From assembly GCF_000931465.1 (NCBI RefSeq), contig NZ_CP010892.1, forward strand, positions 5,231,388 through 5,295,387: a DNA stretch of 64,000 nt, written 5' to 3'. The notes beneath the pieces are model-generated. The model searched no databases and was not told the origin of the DNA. It saw only the letters and a program-made list of their open reading frames with translations. A program made the translations under genes and the position numbers. This document shows positions 8,283 to 15,835 of the stretch, in pieces. Origin of the DNA: Pseudomonas sp. MRSN 12121. Its GTDB lineage: Bacteria > Pseudomonadota > Gammaproteobacteria > Pseudomonadales > Pseudomonadaceae. Within the stretch, counting starts at the first letter, position 1, and every line of letters begins with the position of its first letter.

Positions 8283-8324
8283 AAGTTGTACAAAAATGTA
8301 AAAATCCATATTTTTGTACAACTT
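8283..8324. repeat. Long AT-rich perfect dyad after the cyclase gene
   Basis: Arms AAGTTGTACAAAAAT (8283-8297) and ATTTTTGTACAACTT (8310-8324) are perfect 15-bp inverted repeats with a 12-base loop, starting 13 bases after the cyclase stop. As RNA this could be a hairpin, but the stem is AT-rich with no following U-tract in a GC-rich stem. An operator or a low-stability terminator are both possible. The rest of 8325-8628 shows no convincing gene. Confidence 0.6.
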
Positions 8325-8628
8325 CGTTCAGCACATGAACGAAGCGAGCCGGCATAATGCCGCCATGCGGTTATTGCAAAGAACCGGGCGGGCATTCGTC
8401 GCGGTGCAACATAACTTCCCTAAATTAACCCACAGGCCCAGCGTCTTACTCCAGGCGTTGCGCAAGGCCAGGCTCCGTCCGCGCAAGACGGCCGAGCCAG
8501 TCCAGGTTTTATCTGTCAGTCATGGAATGCTGGCATTGAGCAGACAAGGCCGAGACCCCGGGGTTTTCGGCATGCAGGCGCATACAAAGGGACTGACTCC
8601 AGGTTTTTCCCACTGAGCACCAGCCACC

Positions 8629-9948
8629 ATGCTATTCAACCGCCACAACAGAACCATCGACGCCCTGCAGCACACCATCGCCCAGCAAGCCGGCCTGCTC
8701 GAAGCCATCGACCGCTCGATGGCGGTGATCGAGTTCGACCTGGAAGGCACCGTCCTGCGGGCCAACGACAACTTCCTGCGCACCATGGGCTATCAGGCGG
8801 AACAGGTCGTCGGCCATCCCCATCGCCAGTTCTGCAACGCCGAATTCGTCCGCGGCAGCGGTTACCGCGAACTCTGGGCGCGCCTGAAAAACGGCCAGTT
8901 CGAATCGGGGACCTTCGAGCGCGTCAATGCCAAAGGACAACCGGTGTGGCTGGAGGCCAGCTACAACCCGATCAGGAATGCCGACGGCAAGGTGTTCAAG
9001 GTGGTCAAGTACGCCCTCGACGTCACCGAGAAAATCCAGCAGGAAAGCGAGTCCAGGGGCAAGCTGCACGCCATCGACCGCGCCATGGCGGTCATCGAGT
9101 TCAACCTCGACGGTAGCGTCATCACCGCCAACCAGAACTTCCTCGACCGCCTCGGCTACAGCCTGGCGGAAATCAAGGGCAAGCATCACCGGATCTTCTG
9201 CACGCCCGAACTGACCAACAGCAGCGCCTACCAGGACTTCTGGCGACGCCTCAACCAGGGCGAGTTCTTCAGCGGCCAGTTCGAGCGGGTCGACAAGCGC
9301 GGGCAGTCGCTGTGGCTGGAGGCCAACTACAACCCGGTGTACGACGCCGCCGGGCGCCTGTGCAAAGTGGTGAAATTCGCCTCGGACGTCACCGCGCGGG
9401 TGGAGAAACACGCCCAGGACGCGCAAAGCGCGACCCAGGCCTACCACATCTCGATGGAGACCCGGCAAGTCGCCGAACAAGGCACCGCCGTGATCCAGCA
9501 GGCGGCCAGCGAGATGCGCCAGATCGCTGCCAACATCGAAGATTCCTCGACCCTGATCGCCAAGCTCGGCGAGCGCTCCGAACAGATCACCGCCATCGTC
9601 AACACCATCCGCGCCATCGCCGAGCAGACCAACCTGCTGGCGCTCAACGCGGCGATCGAAGCCGCGCGTGCCGGCGAACAGGGGCGCGGCTTTGCCGTGG
9701 TCGCCGACGAAGTCCGGCAATTGGCCGCCCGTACCAGCGGCTCGACCGCGGAAATTTCGGCAATGATCGACATGATCCAGAACGAAACCCAGCAGGCCAT
9801 CAAGAGCATGGACGGCACCCGTGACCGCGCGGCCAAGGGCGTGGACCTGGCGGACCAGGCCGGTACGGTGATCCTGCAGATCCGCGACGGCGCCAGCGAG
9901 GCGGTACAGGCCGTGAGCATGTTCGCCAACGAGCGCGCCGCACTCTGA
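8629..9948 (+). CDS. bdlA: Soluble PAS-PAS-MCP chemoreceptor, BdlA-like
   Basis: The 439-residue protein has no transmembrane segment. Two tandem PAS domains (about residues 20-130 and 143-255) share a repeated core: ID-R-MAVIEF, then NFL, then FERV--G-WLEA-YNP. A methyl-accepting signalling region follows, with the highly conserved hairpin tip EQTNLLALNAAIEAARAGEQ (about 325-344). This order and size match BdlA, the biofilm-dispersion receptor of P. aeruginosa, and also Aer-like redox sensors. The gene symbol is given by architecture. Adjacent GGDEF gene on the same strand, 358 bases upstream. Confidence 0.8.
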   Translation: MLFNRHNRTIDALQHTIAQQAGLLEAIDRSMAVIEFDLEGTVLRANDNFLRTMGYQAEQVVGHPHRQFCNAEFVRGSGYRELWARLKNGQFESGTFERVNAKGQPVWLEASYNPIRNADGKVFKVVKYALDVTEKIQQESESRGKLHAIDRAMAVIEFNLDGSVITANQNFLDRLGYSLAEIKGKHHRIFCTPELTNSSAYQDFWRRLNQGEFFSGQFERVDKRGQSLWLEANYNPVYDAAGRLCKVVKFASDVTARVEKHAQDAQSATQAYHISMETRQVAEQGTAVIQQAASEMRQIAANIEDSSTLIAKLGERSEQITAIVNTIRAIAEQTNLLALNAAIEAARAGEQGRGFAVVADEVRQLAARTSGSTAEISAMIDMIQNETQQAIKSMDGTRDRAAKGVDLADQAGTVILQIRDGASEAVQAVSMFANERAAL

Positions 9949-9978
9949 TTCAAGGACGCCGGTCGCCCGCCACGTGCT

Positions 9979-10866
9979 TCACTGTGGCGCGTGCAGGCGC
10001 TGGCCCAACTCGTCGAACAGCGTCACTACCGCGCGCAATGCCCGGCAATCGGCCCGGGTCAGCAACCAGAGCGCGGTGTCGCAGCCCGGGAGCGGGTCGC
10101 TCAAGGGTTGCAGGCCCGCGCCGGGTTCGAGCAGGAAATCCGGCAACACCGCCACGCCCAGCCCGGCCTTCGCCAGTTCGCTGACCGCCAGCATGCTGTT
10201 GCAGCGATACCCGGGCACCACGCCCGGCAACGTCTGGCGGCGCCAGGCCACCGTGGCGTGGTCGGGGAGAAAGTCGTCCGGGGCGATCCAGGTCAGTTGC
10301 GCCAGGTCCGCCGCTGCCGCCGACCGCGCATAGGCCGGGCTGGCACAGACCCGGTAGGACACGGCGCGCAAGCGCCGGCCCACCAGATGCTCGGGTGGCC
10401 TGTCCGTCAGGCGCAAGGCCAGGTCGGCGTCGCGCCGGCTGAGGTTGGCGAAATCATTGGACGTGTTCAATTCCAGGGCCAGCGCCGGGTAACGCGGCAT
10501 GAACTGCGCCAGCGCCGGCAGCAGCAGGCCTTGCAACACCGAGTCGGAACAGGTCAGGCGTACCGTGCCGCTGACCACCGCGCCCCCCTGCTCCACGCCG
10601 ACCCGCGCCGCCTCCAGGGCCTGCTCGGCACGTTCGGCCTGCTCGGCCAGGGTGCGCGCCAGTCCGGTGGGCAGGTAGCCGGCGCGGCTCTTGTCGAACA
10701 GTTGCTGGCCCAGGGCGGCCTCCAGGCGCCGCACCGCCCGGAACACCGTGGACACATCCACCTTCAGCAACCCCGCCGCGCGGGCCAGGGAACCGCCGCG
10801 CACCAGGGCGAGGATCAGCGACAGGTCGGGGTAGTCGAGGCGATAGTGCACGGCTGCATTGATCAC
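9979..10866 (-). CDS. LysR-family transcriptional regulator
   Basis: The N-terminal winged HTH (LALVRGGSLARAAGLLKVDVS then VFRAVRRLEAALG) and a LysR substrate-binding domain are clear; the protein is about 295 residues. The start is uncertain: the in-frame ATG at 10956 would overlap the divergent gene's ribosome site, so GTG at 10866 (or 10851) is preferred. No strong Shine-Dalgarno is seen for either. It is divergent from the amidotransferase-like gene at 10955, the likely target. Confidence 0.8.
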   Translation of the reverse strand: MINAAVHYRLDYPDLSLILALVRGGSLARAAGLLKVDVSTVFRAVRRLEAALGQQLFDKSRAGYLPTGLARTLAEQAERAEQALEAARVGVEQGGAVVSGTVRLTCSDSVLQGLLLPALAQFMPRYPALALELNTSNDFANLSRRDADLALRLTDRPPEHLVGRRLRAVSYRVCASPAYARSAAAADLAQLTWIAPDDFLPDHATVAWRRQTLPGVVPGYRCNSMLAVSELAKAGLGVAVLPDFLLEPGAGLQPLSDPLPGCDTALWLLTRADCRALRAVVTLFDELGQRLHAPQ

Positions 10867-10873
10867 TTTGATA

Positions 10874-10903
10874 AACGCCAATATTGAGTGCGTGAACGCC
10901 AAT
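10874..10903. promoter_or_regulatory. Direct repeat, putative LysR binding site
   Basis: AACGCCAAT occurs at 10874-10882 and 10895-10903, exactly 21 bp apart (two helical turns), in the 88-bp gap between the LysR gene and the divergent amidotransferase-like gene. This is the expected place for LysR recognition and activation sites; binding is not shown. Confidence 0.5.
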
Positions 10904-10954
10904 CTATAGTGGCCTCCAGCAATCGACAAGCGTTGGCCGACCCGGGAGAAACCC

Positions 10955-11674
10955 ATGCCTCATCGTGCGCCCCTGCCTACCCTGCACATCGCCCTCGTGG
11001 GTGACCACGACCCTCAAGTCACCGCGCACCGGGCCATTCCCCGGGCCCTGGAAATGGCCGCCGAGGAAACCGGCCTCAAGGTGCGCTACCACTGGCTGGC
11101 CACCGACAGCCTGGGCAGCGACGAGCCGTTGCAAGCGTTCGACGGCATCTGGTGCGTGCCCGCCAGCCCCTACCGCTCGATGGACGGCGCCTTGCGGGCG
11201 ATCCGTTTTGCCCGCGAACGGCAGCGACCCTTCCTCGGCACCTGCGGCGGTTTTCAACACGCGGTGCTGGAGTACGCGCGCAACGTGCTGGGTTGGGCCG
11301 ATGCCGAGCACGGCGAGACCCATCCCGAGGCCGAGCGGGCCTTGCTCACGCCGTTGACCTGCGCCCTGGTGGAAGCCACCGACAGCATTCACCTGAGTCC
11401 AGGCAGTCGCATCGCCGAAGCCTACGGCGAGCAGCAGATCTGCGAGGGTTATCGCTGTCGCTACGGAGTCAACCCGGCGTTCGCCGGGCAATTGCTCGAG
11501 CACGACCTGCGCCCCAACGGCTACGACTCGGCCGGCGACCTGCGGGCGGTGGAACTGCGCGACCATCGGTTCTTTGTCGCCACCCTGTTCCAGCCGGAAC
11601 GGGCGGCGCTCAACGGCGTCGTGCCGCCCCTGGTCAGCGCCCTGCTCGCCGCCTGCCTGGAGCGGCACCCATGA
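10955..11674 (+). CDS. CTP-synthase C-terminal-like class I amidotransferase protein
   Basis: The 239-residue protein resembles the glutaminase half of CTP synthase, the type often named CTP synthase C-terminal region-related protein. The nucleophile elbow is GTCGGFQHA, with Cys97. The usual catalytic His-x-Glu near the end (HPE in CTP synthase) reads FQPE at 212-215, so the His is replaced by Gln; glutaminase activity is doubtful. GGGAGAA four bases before the ATG supports the start. It forms an ATGA overlap with the monooxygenase-like gene downstream and is divergent from a LysR gene. Confidence 0.8.
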   Translation: MPHRAPLPTLHIALVGDHDPQVTAHRAIPRALEMAAEETGLKVRYHWLATDSLGSDEPLQAFDGIWCVPASPYRSMDGALRAIRFARERQRPFLGTCGGFQHAVLEYARNVLGWADAEHGETHPEAERALLTPLTCALVEATDSIHLSPGSRIAEAYGEQQICEGYRCRYGVNPAFAGQLLEHDLRPNGYDSAGDLRAVELRDHRFFVATLFQPERAALNGVVPPLVSALLAACLERHP

Positions 11675-11994
11675 TCGCCGGTACGCCCGAGGCGCCCTAC
11701 TACGCGGTGATCTTCAGCGCTCAACGGCGCGAACCGGACCCGGCCTACGAGCAGGCCGCCGAACGCATGGTCGAGCTGGCGCGAGAGCAGCCGGGCTTTC
11801 TCGGCATGGAGTTCGCGCGCAACGAGGACGGCTTCGGCATCACCGTGTCCTACTGGCGGGACCAGGATTCGATCCTCGCCTGGAAGCAGCACGCCGAACA
11901 CCGCAGCGCCCGCGAGCGTGGCCGCAGCGACTGGTACGCGGCCTGTCACACGCGGGTGTGCAAGGTCGAGCGGGCCTATCTGTTCGAACGCTGA
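11671..11994 (+). CDS. Antibiotic-biosynthesis-monooxygenase (ABM) fold protein
   Basis: The 107-residue protein shows the ABM/dimeric alpha-beta barrel pattern: YYAVIFS strand, helix with MVELAREQPGFLGMEFAR, then GITVSYWRDQDSILAWKQHAEH. Its ATG overlaps the stop of the upstream gene (ATGA), so the two are translated together. Members act as small cofactor-light oxygenases or heme-degrading-like enzymes, or have no known reaction. The link to the amidotransferase-like protein is only by operon. Confidence 0.85.
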   Translation: MIAGTPEAPYYAVIFSAQRREPDPAYEQAAERMVELAREQPGFLGMEFARNEDGFGITVSYWRDQDSILAWKQHAEHRSARERGRSDWYAACHTRVCKVERAYLFER

Positions 11995-12014
11995 GCGCTG
12001 CGGCGCCCGCCCGG

Positions 12015-12347
12015 TTATTGCGCAACCGGCAGCAGGCTGCGCAGCGCCGAGATCTCCGGCAGGTCGGTGCGCCGCATGTAAACGCGCAAGGGTTCGCTGA
12101 TGTTGATGCGGTCGTCGATGTTCTGTTCCAGCAGCAACTGGATCAGCTCGCGCTTGAGCACCATGACCTGGCCCTCGGCGCGGGCCCAGACGAATTCATG
12201 GGCGGGCGTGATGGCGTCGTCGGCGACGTCCATGCCGAAGGAATCTTCGCTGAAACGCACGATGTGCCGGCCGCTCTTGTGGTTGAACCCGACAAAGCCC
12301 TTGAGCTGGTCGGCGGCCTGGCAGATGAGTTCGGAAGTGATGCGCAT
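12015..12347 (-). CDS. Conserved Pseudomonas protein, DUF2025-like
   Basis: The 110-residue acidic cytosolic protein has no recognised catalytic motif. Its size and sequence (start MRITSELICQAADQLKGFVG) resemble the Pseudomonas-restricted DUF2025 family as I recall it. The ATG at 12347 is preferred because GAGG lies six bases upstream; an ATG 12 bases earlier has none. It stands alone between two plus-strand genes. Function is unknown. Confidence 0.75.
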   Translation of the reverse strand: MRITSELICQAADQLKGFVGFNHKSGRHIVRFSEDSFGMDVADDAITPAHEFVWARAEGQVMVLKRELIQLLLEQNIDDRINISEPLRVYMRRTDLPEISALRSLLPVAQ

Positions 12348-12596
12348 GGTAAACCTCACGGAGTGTCCCGAGGGACAGGTGATCGATGGTCTACACGCCG
12401 GGCAAGAATGAAACGGCTCACGGGTTTCCCTCTGGCGGGGAAACTCCAGGACGCAAGCCTACTGCAAAGCGCCCCGCGCTGGCGTCGGAAAATTTGCCGC
12501 AGGTGCGGATTTATGTCGGTTTCGCGATAGCGCAACGGCCCTTCAGTTGTTAAAAGGTAGTCCTTTGAAAACCGCTCCCACGAAAGGACCTCGACC

Positions 12597-13721
12597 ATGC
12601 CTGCCACCTTCACCAAAAGCGCCCTGCTGCTGAGCCTCCTGCTTGGCCTGGGCCAGGCACAGGCCGCCAGCCCCAGCCCTGCCGCACTGGCCCTCGGCCA
12701 GGGCATTCCGCACCCCGCGGTGATCGCGCACCGGGGGGCCTCGTTCGACGCCCCGGAATCCACCGCCGCGGCCTACACACTGGCCCGCGACCTGGGCGCC
12801 GACTACCTGGAGATGGACCTGCAGCGCAGCAAGGACGGCGTGCTGTTCGCCCTGCACGACAACAACCTGCAACGCACCACCGACGTCGCCAGCAAGTTTC
12901 CCGAGCGCAAGGACAGCCCGGCCAATGCCTTCACCATGGCCGAGCTGAAAAGCCTCGACGCCGGCAGCTGGTTCAACCAGGCCCACCCGGAGCGCGCCCG
13001 GCCGTCCTACGCCGGCCTGAAGATCCTGACCCTCGACGAAATCATCGACATCGCCCAGAGCAGCCCGACGCACAAGCCCGGCCTGTACATCGAGACCAAG
13101 GAACCCAAGCTGTTCCCCGGTATCGAGCGTGACCTCAAGGAAAAACTCCAGGACCGCGGCTGGCTGAGCCCGGCCGGCTCCAAGCTGGCGAAAAGCGAAC
13201 TGGCAGTCGGCCAGGGCAAAGGCAAGGTGGTGTTGCAGACCTTCGACAAGAGCAGCCTGGAACTGCTGCACAAGGAAATGCCCAAAGTGCCGAAGATCCT
13301 CCTGCTGTGGGTCGGCGAAGGCGGCATGCAGCCCAAGTCCGAGGTGACCTTCGCCAACAGCGGCGAGAAGGACAAGGCCGCCTACTACGCCAAGCAGGAA
13401 CCCAAGGACAAGGCCGAGTTCGAGCAGTGGGTCAGCTACGCCAAGGCCCAGGGCGCCATCGGCACCGGTCCGTCGGCGGCCTTGACCAACGGCGGCGACC
13501 AGAGCTACTCGGACCTGGTGCAACCCTGGATGAACCAGTTCACCCACGACCAGGGCCTGCTGATCCACGTGTACACCATCGACGAACCGGTGGACTTCAA
13601 GAAGGTGCTGGACGCCGGTGTCGACGGCATCTTCACCAACCGCGCCGCGGAGCTGCTCAAGTACGTCAAGCGTCCGGCCAGCGCCAGCGTGCCGCAACTG
13701 CTCGAAGCCAACGGCTACTGA
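12597..13721 (+). CDS. glpQ: Periplasmic glycerophosphodiester phosphodiesterase
   Basis: GlpQ hydrolyses glycerophosphodiesters to glycerol-3-phosphate and an alcohol in the periplasm, supplying carbon and phosphate. The 374-residue product has a signal peptide (residues 1-23, ending AQA) and the GDPD signature IAHRGAS with H45-R46, then EMDLQRSKDG (metal ligands E72, D74) and LHDNN (H87, D88). The C-terminal HVYTIDEP and GVDGIFTN segments complete the TIM barrel. AAAGGA six bases before the ATG supports the start. An AraC-family gene starts 11 bases after its stop. Confidence 0.93.
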   Translation: MPATFTKSALLLSLLLGLGQAQAASPSPAALALGQGIPHPAVIAHRGASFDAPESTAAAYTLARDLGADYLEMDLQRSKDGVLFALHDNNLQRTTDVASKFPERKDSPANAFTMAELKSLDAGSWFNQAHPERARPSYAGLKILTLDEIIDIAQSSPTHKPGLYIETKEPKLFPGIERDLKEKLQDRGWLSPAGSKLAKSELAVGQGKGKVVLQTFDKSSLELLHKEMPKVPKILLLWVGEGGMQPKSEVTFANSGEKDKAAYYAKQEPKDKAEFEQWVSYAKAQGAIGTGPSAALTNGGDQSYSDLVQPWMNQFTHDQGLLIHVYTIDEPVDFKKVLDAGVDGIFTNRAAELLKYVKRPASASVPQLLEANGY

Positions 13722-13731
13722 GCCCGGCACC

Positions 13732-14412
13732 GTGCGCCCGCCCGAGTGGACAGGCCAGCTGTGGCTCGGGCGTGACTACGGGTTGATCCAGGGAGAGCTG
13801 GGTTGCACCGCGCCCCACGCCCACTACGCCCACCAACTGATCCTCGCCCCCGCCGCACCGGTCACCGTCCAGCTCGACGGCCAGCTTTGCACCGCTCGAC
13901 ACCTGTTCATCCCGGCCCTGCAACGCCATGCCATCCTCGAGGCGCCCGGGCCGCTGTTCACCCTCTACGCCGAACCGCTGACGATTGACGCCCAGGCCCT
14001 GCAACACAGCCTGCTGGGAGTCGAACTGACACTGCCGGCGCTGGCCGAAGCGCTGCGGCATTGCCCGCGCCGAATCGTGCAGGACCGGCGGATCGAAAAA
14101 GCCCTGGCGGCCCTCGACAGGCAACTGACCGGCAAGGTCTCGGCCAGTGCCCTGGCGGCCCATGCGCACCTGTCCCTGAGCCAGCTCGAACGGCTGTTCA
14201 GTGGTCAGCTCGGGTTGCCGGTGCGGCGCCTAGTGCTGTGGCGGCGCCTGCGCCTGGCGATGGGTCTGGTGCTGGCGGGCCAGGCCATCACCGAGGCGGC
14301 CCATGGCGCCGGCTTTGCCGATTCCGCGCACTTTTCCCGCACCCTGAAAGTCCTGTTCGGCGTCACCGCGCGCCAGGCCCTGCAACAGCTCGAACTGCGC
14401 CTGCTGGACTGA
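13732..14412 (+). CDS. AraC-family transcriptional regulator
   Basis: The 226-residue protein has a small N-terminal cupin-like sensor (about 1-110; HAHYAHQLILAP is the cupin-like part) and a C-terminal AraC double HTH (SALAAHAHLSLSQLERLFSGQ, then EAAHGAGFADSAHFSRTLK). GTG at 13732 is the likely start, 10 bases after the glpQ stop; longer starts would lie inside glpQ in another frame. Tight spacing suggests it is co-transcribed with glpQ. Confidence 0.78.
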   Translation: MRPPEWTGQLWLGRDYGLIQGELGCTAPHAHYAHQLILAPAAPVTVQLDGQLCTARHLFIPALQRHAILEAPGPLFTLYAEPLTIDAQALQHSLLGVELTLPALAEALRHCPRRIVQDRRIEKALAALDRQLTGKVSASALAAHAHLSLSQLERLFSGQLGLPVRRLVLWRRLRLAMGLVLAGQAITEAAHGAGFADSAHFSRTLKVLFGVTARQALQQLELRLLD

Positions 14413-14413
14413 T

Positions 14414-15301
14414 TCAACGCCGCAACGGCAAAGGCACCGGCGGCTCCTCGCGAACGGCTTGCCTGCCGAACGGCGCCAACAATTGTTTCCAGTACGCCTG
14501 CGGATAATCCGGCTGGCTGCCGATGCCCAGGTCGCCCTGACGAATCGGGTAGGCCGAGGAGTAGAACGCCGTGCCCAGCAACCCGTCCCAGACATTCAGG
14601 AACAGGCCGAAATTCACATTGCCGGCGGTGCCGTATTTCATGTGGTGAAAGCGATGCATCGGCGCCCAGGCAAACACCCAGCCCAGGGGGCCGGGGCGCA
14701 TGTCGACATTGGAGTGCTGCAACAACAGCTGGATGGCGATGGCAAACGCCAACAGCTGCGCTACCGGCAACGGGATGCCCAGAAACAGCAACGGCAACAG
14801 CCCGGCACTGGCTTCCAGCAGTTGATGCAACGGGTGTTTCATCAAGCCGTTGAAGCCATACAGGCGTTGCACACTGTGATGCACCGCGTGCAGGCGCCAC
14901 AGCCAGGACAGCCGGTGGCTGAAATAATGCGCCAGGGTCAGGCCACAGTCGGCGATGACAATCGCCAGCGCCAGCTGCGCCCACAGCGGCCAGGCGCGCG
15001 GCCACAGCCCCTCGAACGCCATCAGGCTCACCAGCCCCGGCAACAGCAGCAACCCCAGGGCGTTCAGGCTTTCATTGACCAACGCGTGCAACACATCGCG
15101 CAGACGATCCTGCCGCGGGCGGTTCCAGTCCACCTCATAGGGCAACCACCACTCCGCGAGAAAGGACACCCCGAGCGCCCCGGCGAACACCAGCAGCAAC
15201 CCGCTCGGGGCCAGCCCCGGCGTGCCGACCAGCCACACGCCAGTGCCGATGAAGCCGGCGAAGAACGCCGGACCGTACAAGCCTTTGATCATGGATTTCA
15301 T
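14414..15301 (-). CDS. Sterol-desaturase / fatty acid hydroxylase family membrane protein
   Basis: The 295-residue membrane protein has about five hydrophobic helices and the diiron histidine boxes of the family: HYFSH, HAVHH and HRFHHMKYG, with an HS-N-D-R stretch between. These enzymes hydroxylate or desaturate lipids using O2 at the inner membrane; the lipid is unknown. The ATG at 15301 is chosen for GGAG nine bases upstream. It converges with the AraC gene, leaving one base between stops. Confidence 0.88.
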   Translation of the reverse strand: MKSMIKGLYGPAFFAGFIGTGVWLVGTPGLAPSGLLLVFAGALGVSFLAEWWLPYEVDWNRPRQDRLRDVLHALVNESLNALGLLLLPGLVSLMAFEGLWPRAWPLWAQLALAIVIADCGLTLAHYFSHRLSWLWRLHAVHHSVQRLYGFNGLMKHPLHQLLEASAGLLPLLFLGIPLPVAQLLAFAIAIQLLLQHSNVDMRPGPLGWVFAWAPMHRFHHMKYGTAGNVNFGLFLNVWDGLLGTAFYSSAYPIRQGDLGIGSQPDYPQAYWKQLLAPFGRQAVREEPPVPLPLRR

Positions 15302-15454
15302 CACTGTCTCTCCTGGTTCCAGAGCACAGCTTGAAATACCCGGGGGCCAGCGCAATTGAACAAACGGCGCAACGCTGGAGGCGAATTAAGGGTGAGTTAA
15401 GTTGCGCCGGTTAACCTGGCGCCACTCAAACGAATCACCCCAAGGAAAGAAGCA

Positions 15455-15772
15455 ATGAAAACGTTGACTGCCCTGTTCGCCGCTACCGCCCTGACCCTGA
15501 CCGCCGGCCTGGCCCAGGCCGACGTGCGCCCGGACCTGATCCCGGGCCTGCTCAAGGCCGGCACCATCATGGACCTGGAAAAACTCAACCAGGCCGCGCT
15601 GGCCCAGCACCCGGGCACCAGCGCCGCCAACATCACCGACACCGAACTCGAGCAGACCGCGGCCGGCGCCTACGTCTACCAGGTGGAACTGCGCGACGCC
15701 AAGGGCGTGGAGTGGGATGTCGACCTGGACGCCAAGACCGGCAAGGTGCTGAGCAACAAGCAAGACCGGTAA
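15455..15772 (+). CDS. PepSY-domain periplasmic protein
   Basis: The 105-residue protein has a signal peptide (1-22, cut after AQA) and one PepSY domain ending in the typical YVYQVELRDAKGVEWDVDLDAKTGKVL pattern. PepSY proteins are small exported modulators of peptidases or sensors. AAGGAAAG precedes the ATG. A strong hairpin follows the gene. The 15302-15454 gap upstream holds its promoter. Confidence 0.87.
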   Translation: MKTLTALFAATALTLTAGLAQADVRPDLIPGLLKAGTIMDLEKLNQAALAQHPGTSAANITDTELEQTAAGAYVYQVELRDAKGVEWDVDLDAKTGKVLSNKQDR

Positions 15773-15786
15773 TCCTTACCTGCAAA

Positions 15787-15822
15787 AAAAAGCCGCGTGG
15801 CCGAAAGGCCACGCGGCTTTTT
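15787..15822. terminator. Bidirectional rho-independent terminator
   Basis: The 16-bp perfect stem AAAAAGCCGCGTGGCC / GGCCACGCGGCTTTTT with a GAAA tetraloop lies between the convergent PepSY and chemoreceptor genes. It has A/T tracts on both sides and can stop both. Confidence 0.95.
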
Positions 15823-15835
15823 CATGCCTGGCGCA

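Noticed and set aside
8314..8616. A 100-codon frame in the gap before the BdlA-like gene
   Set aside because: It begins inside the right arm of the dyad, has no ribosome site and no family-like sequence.
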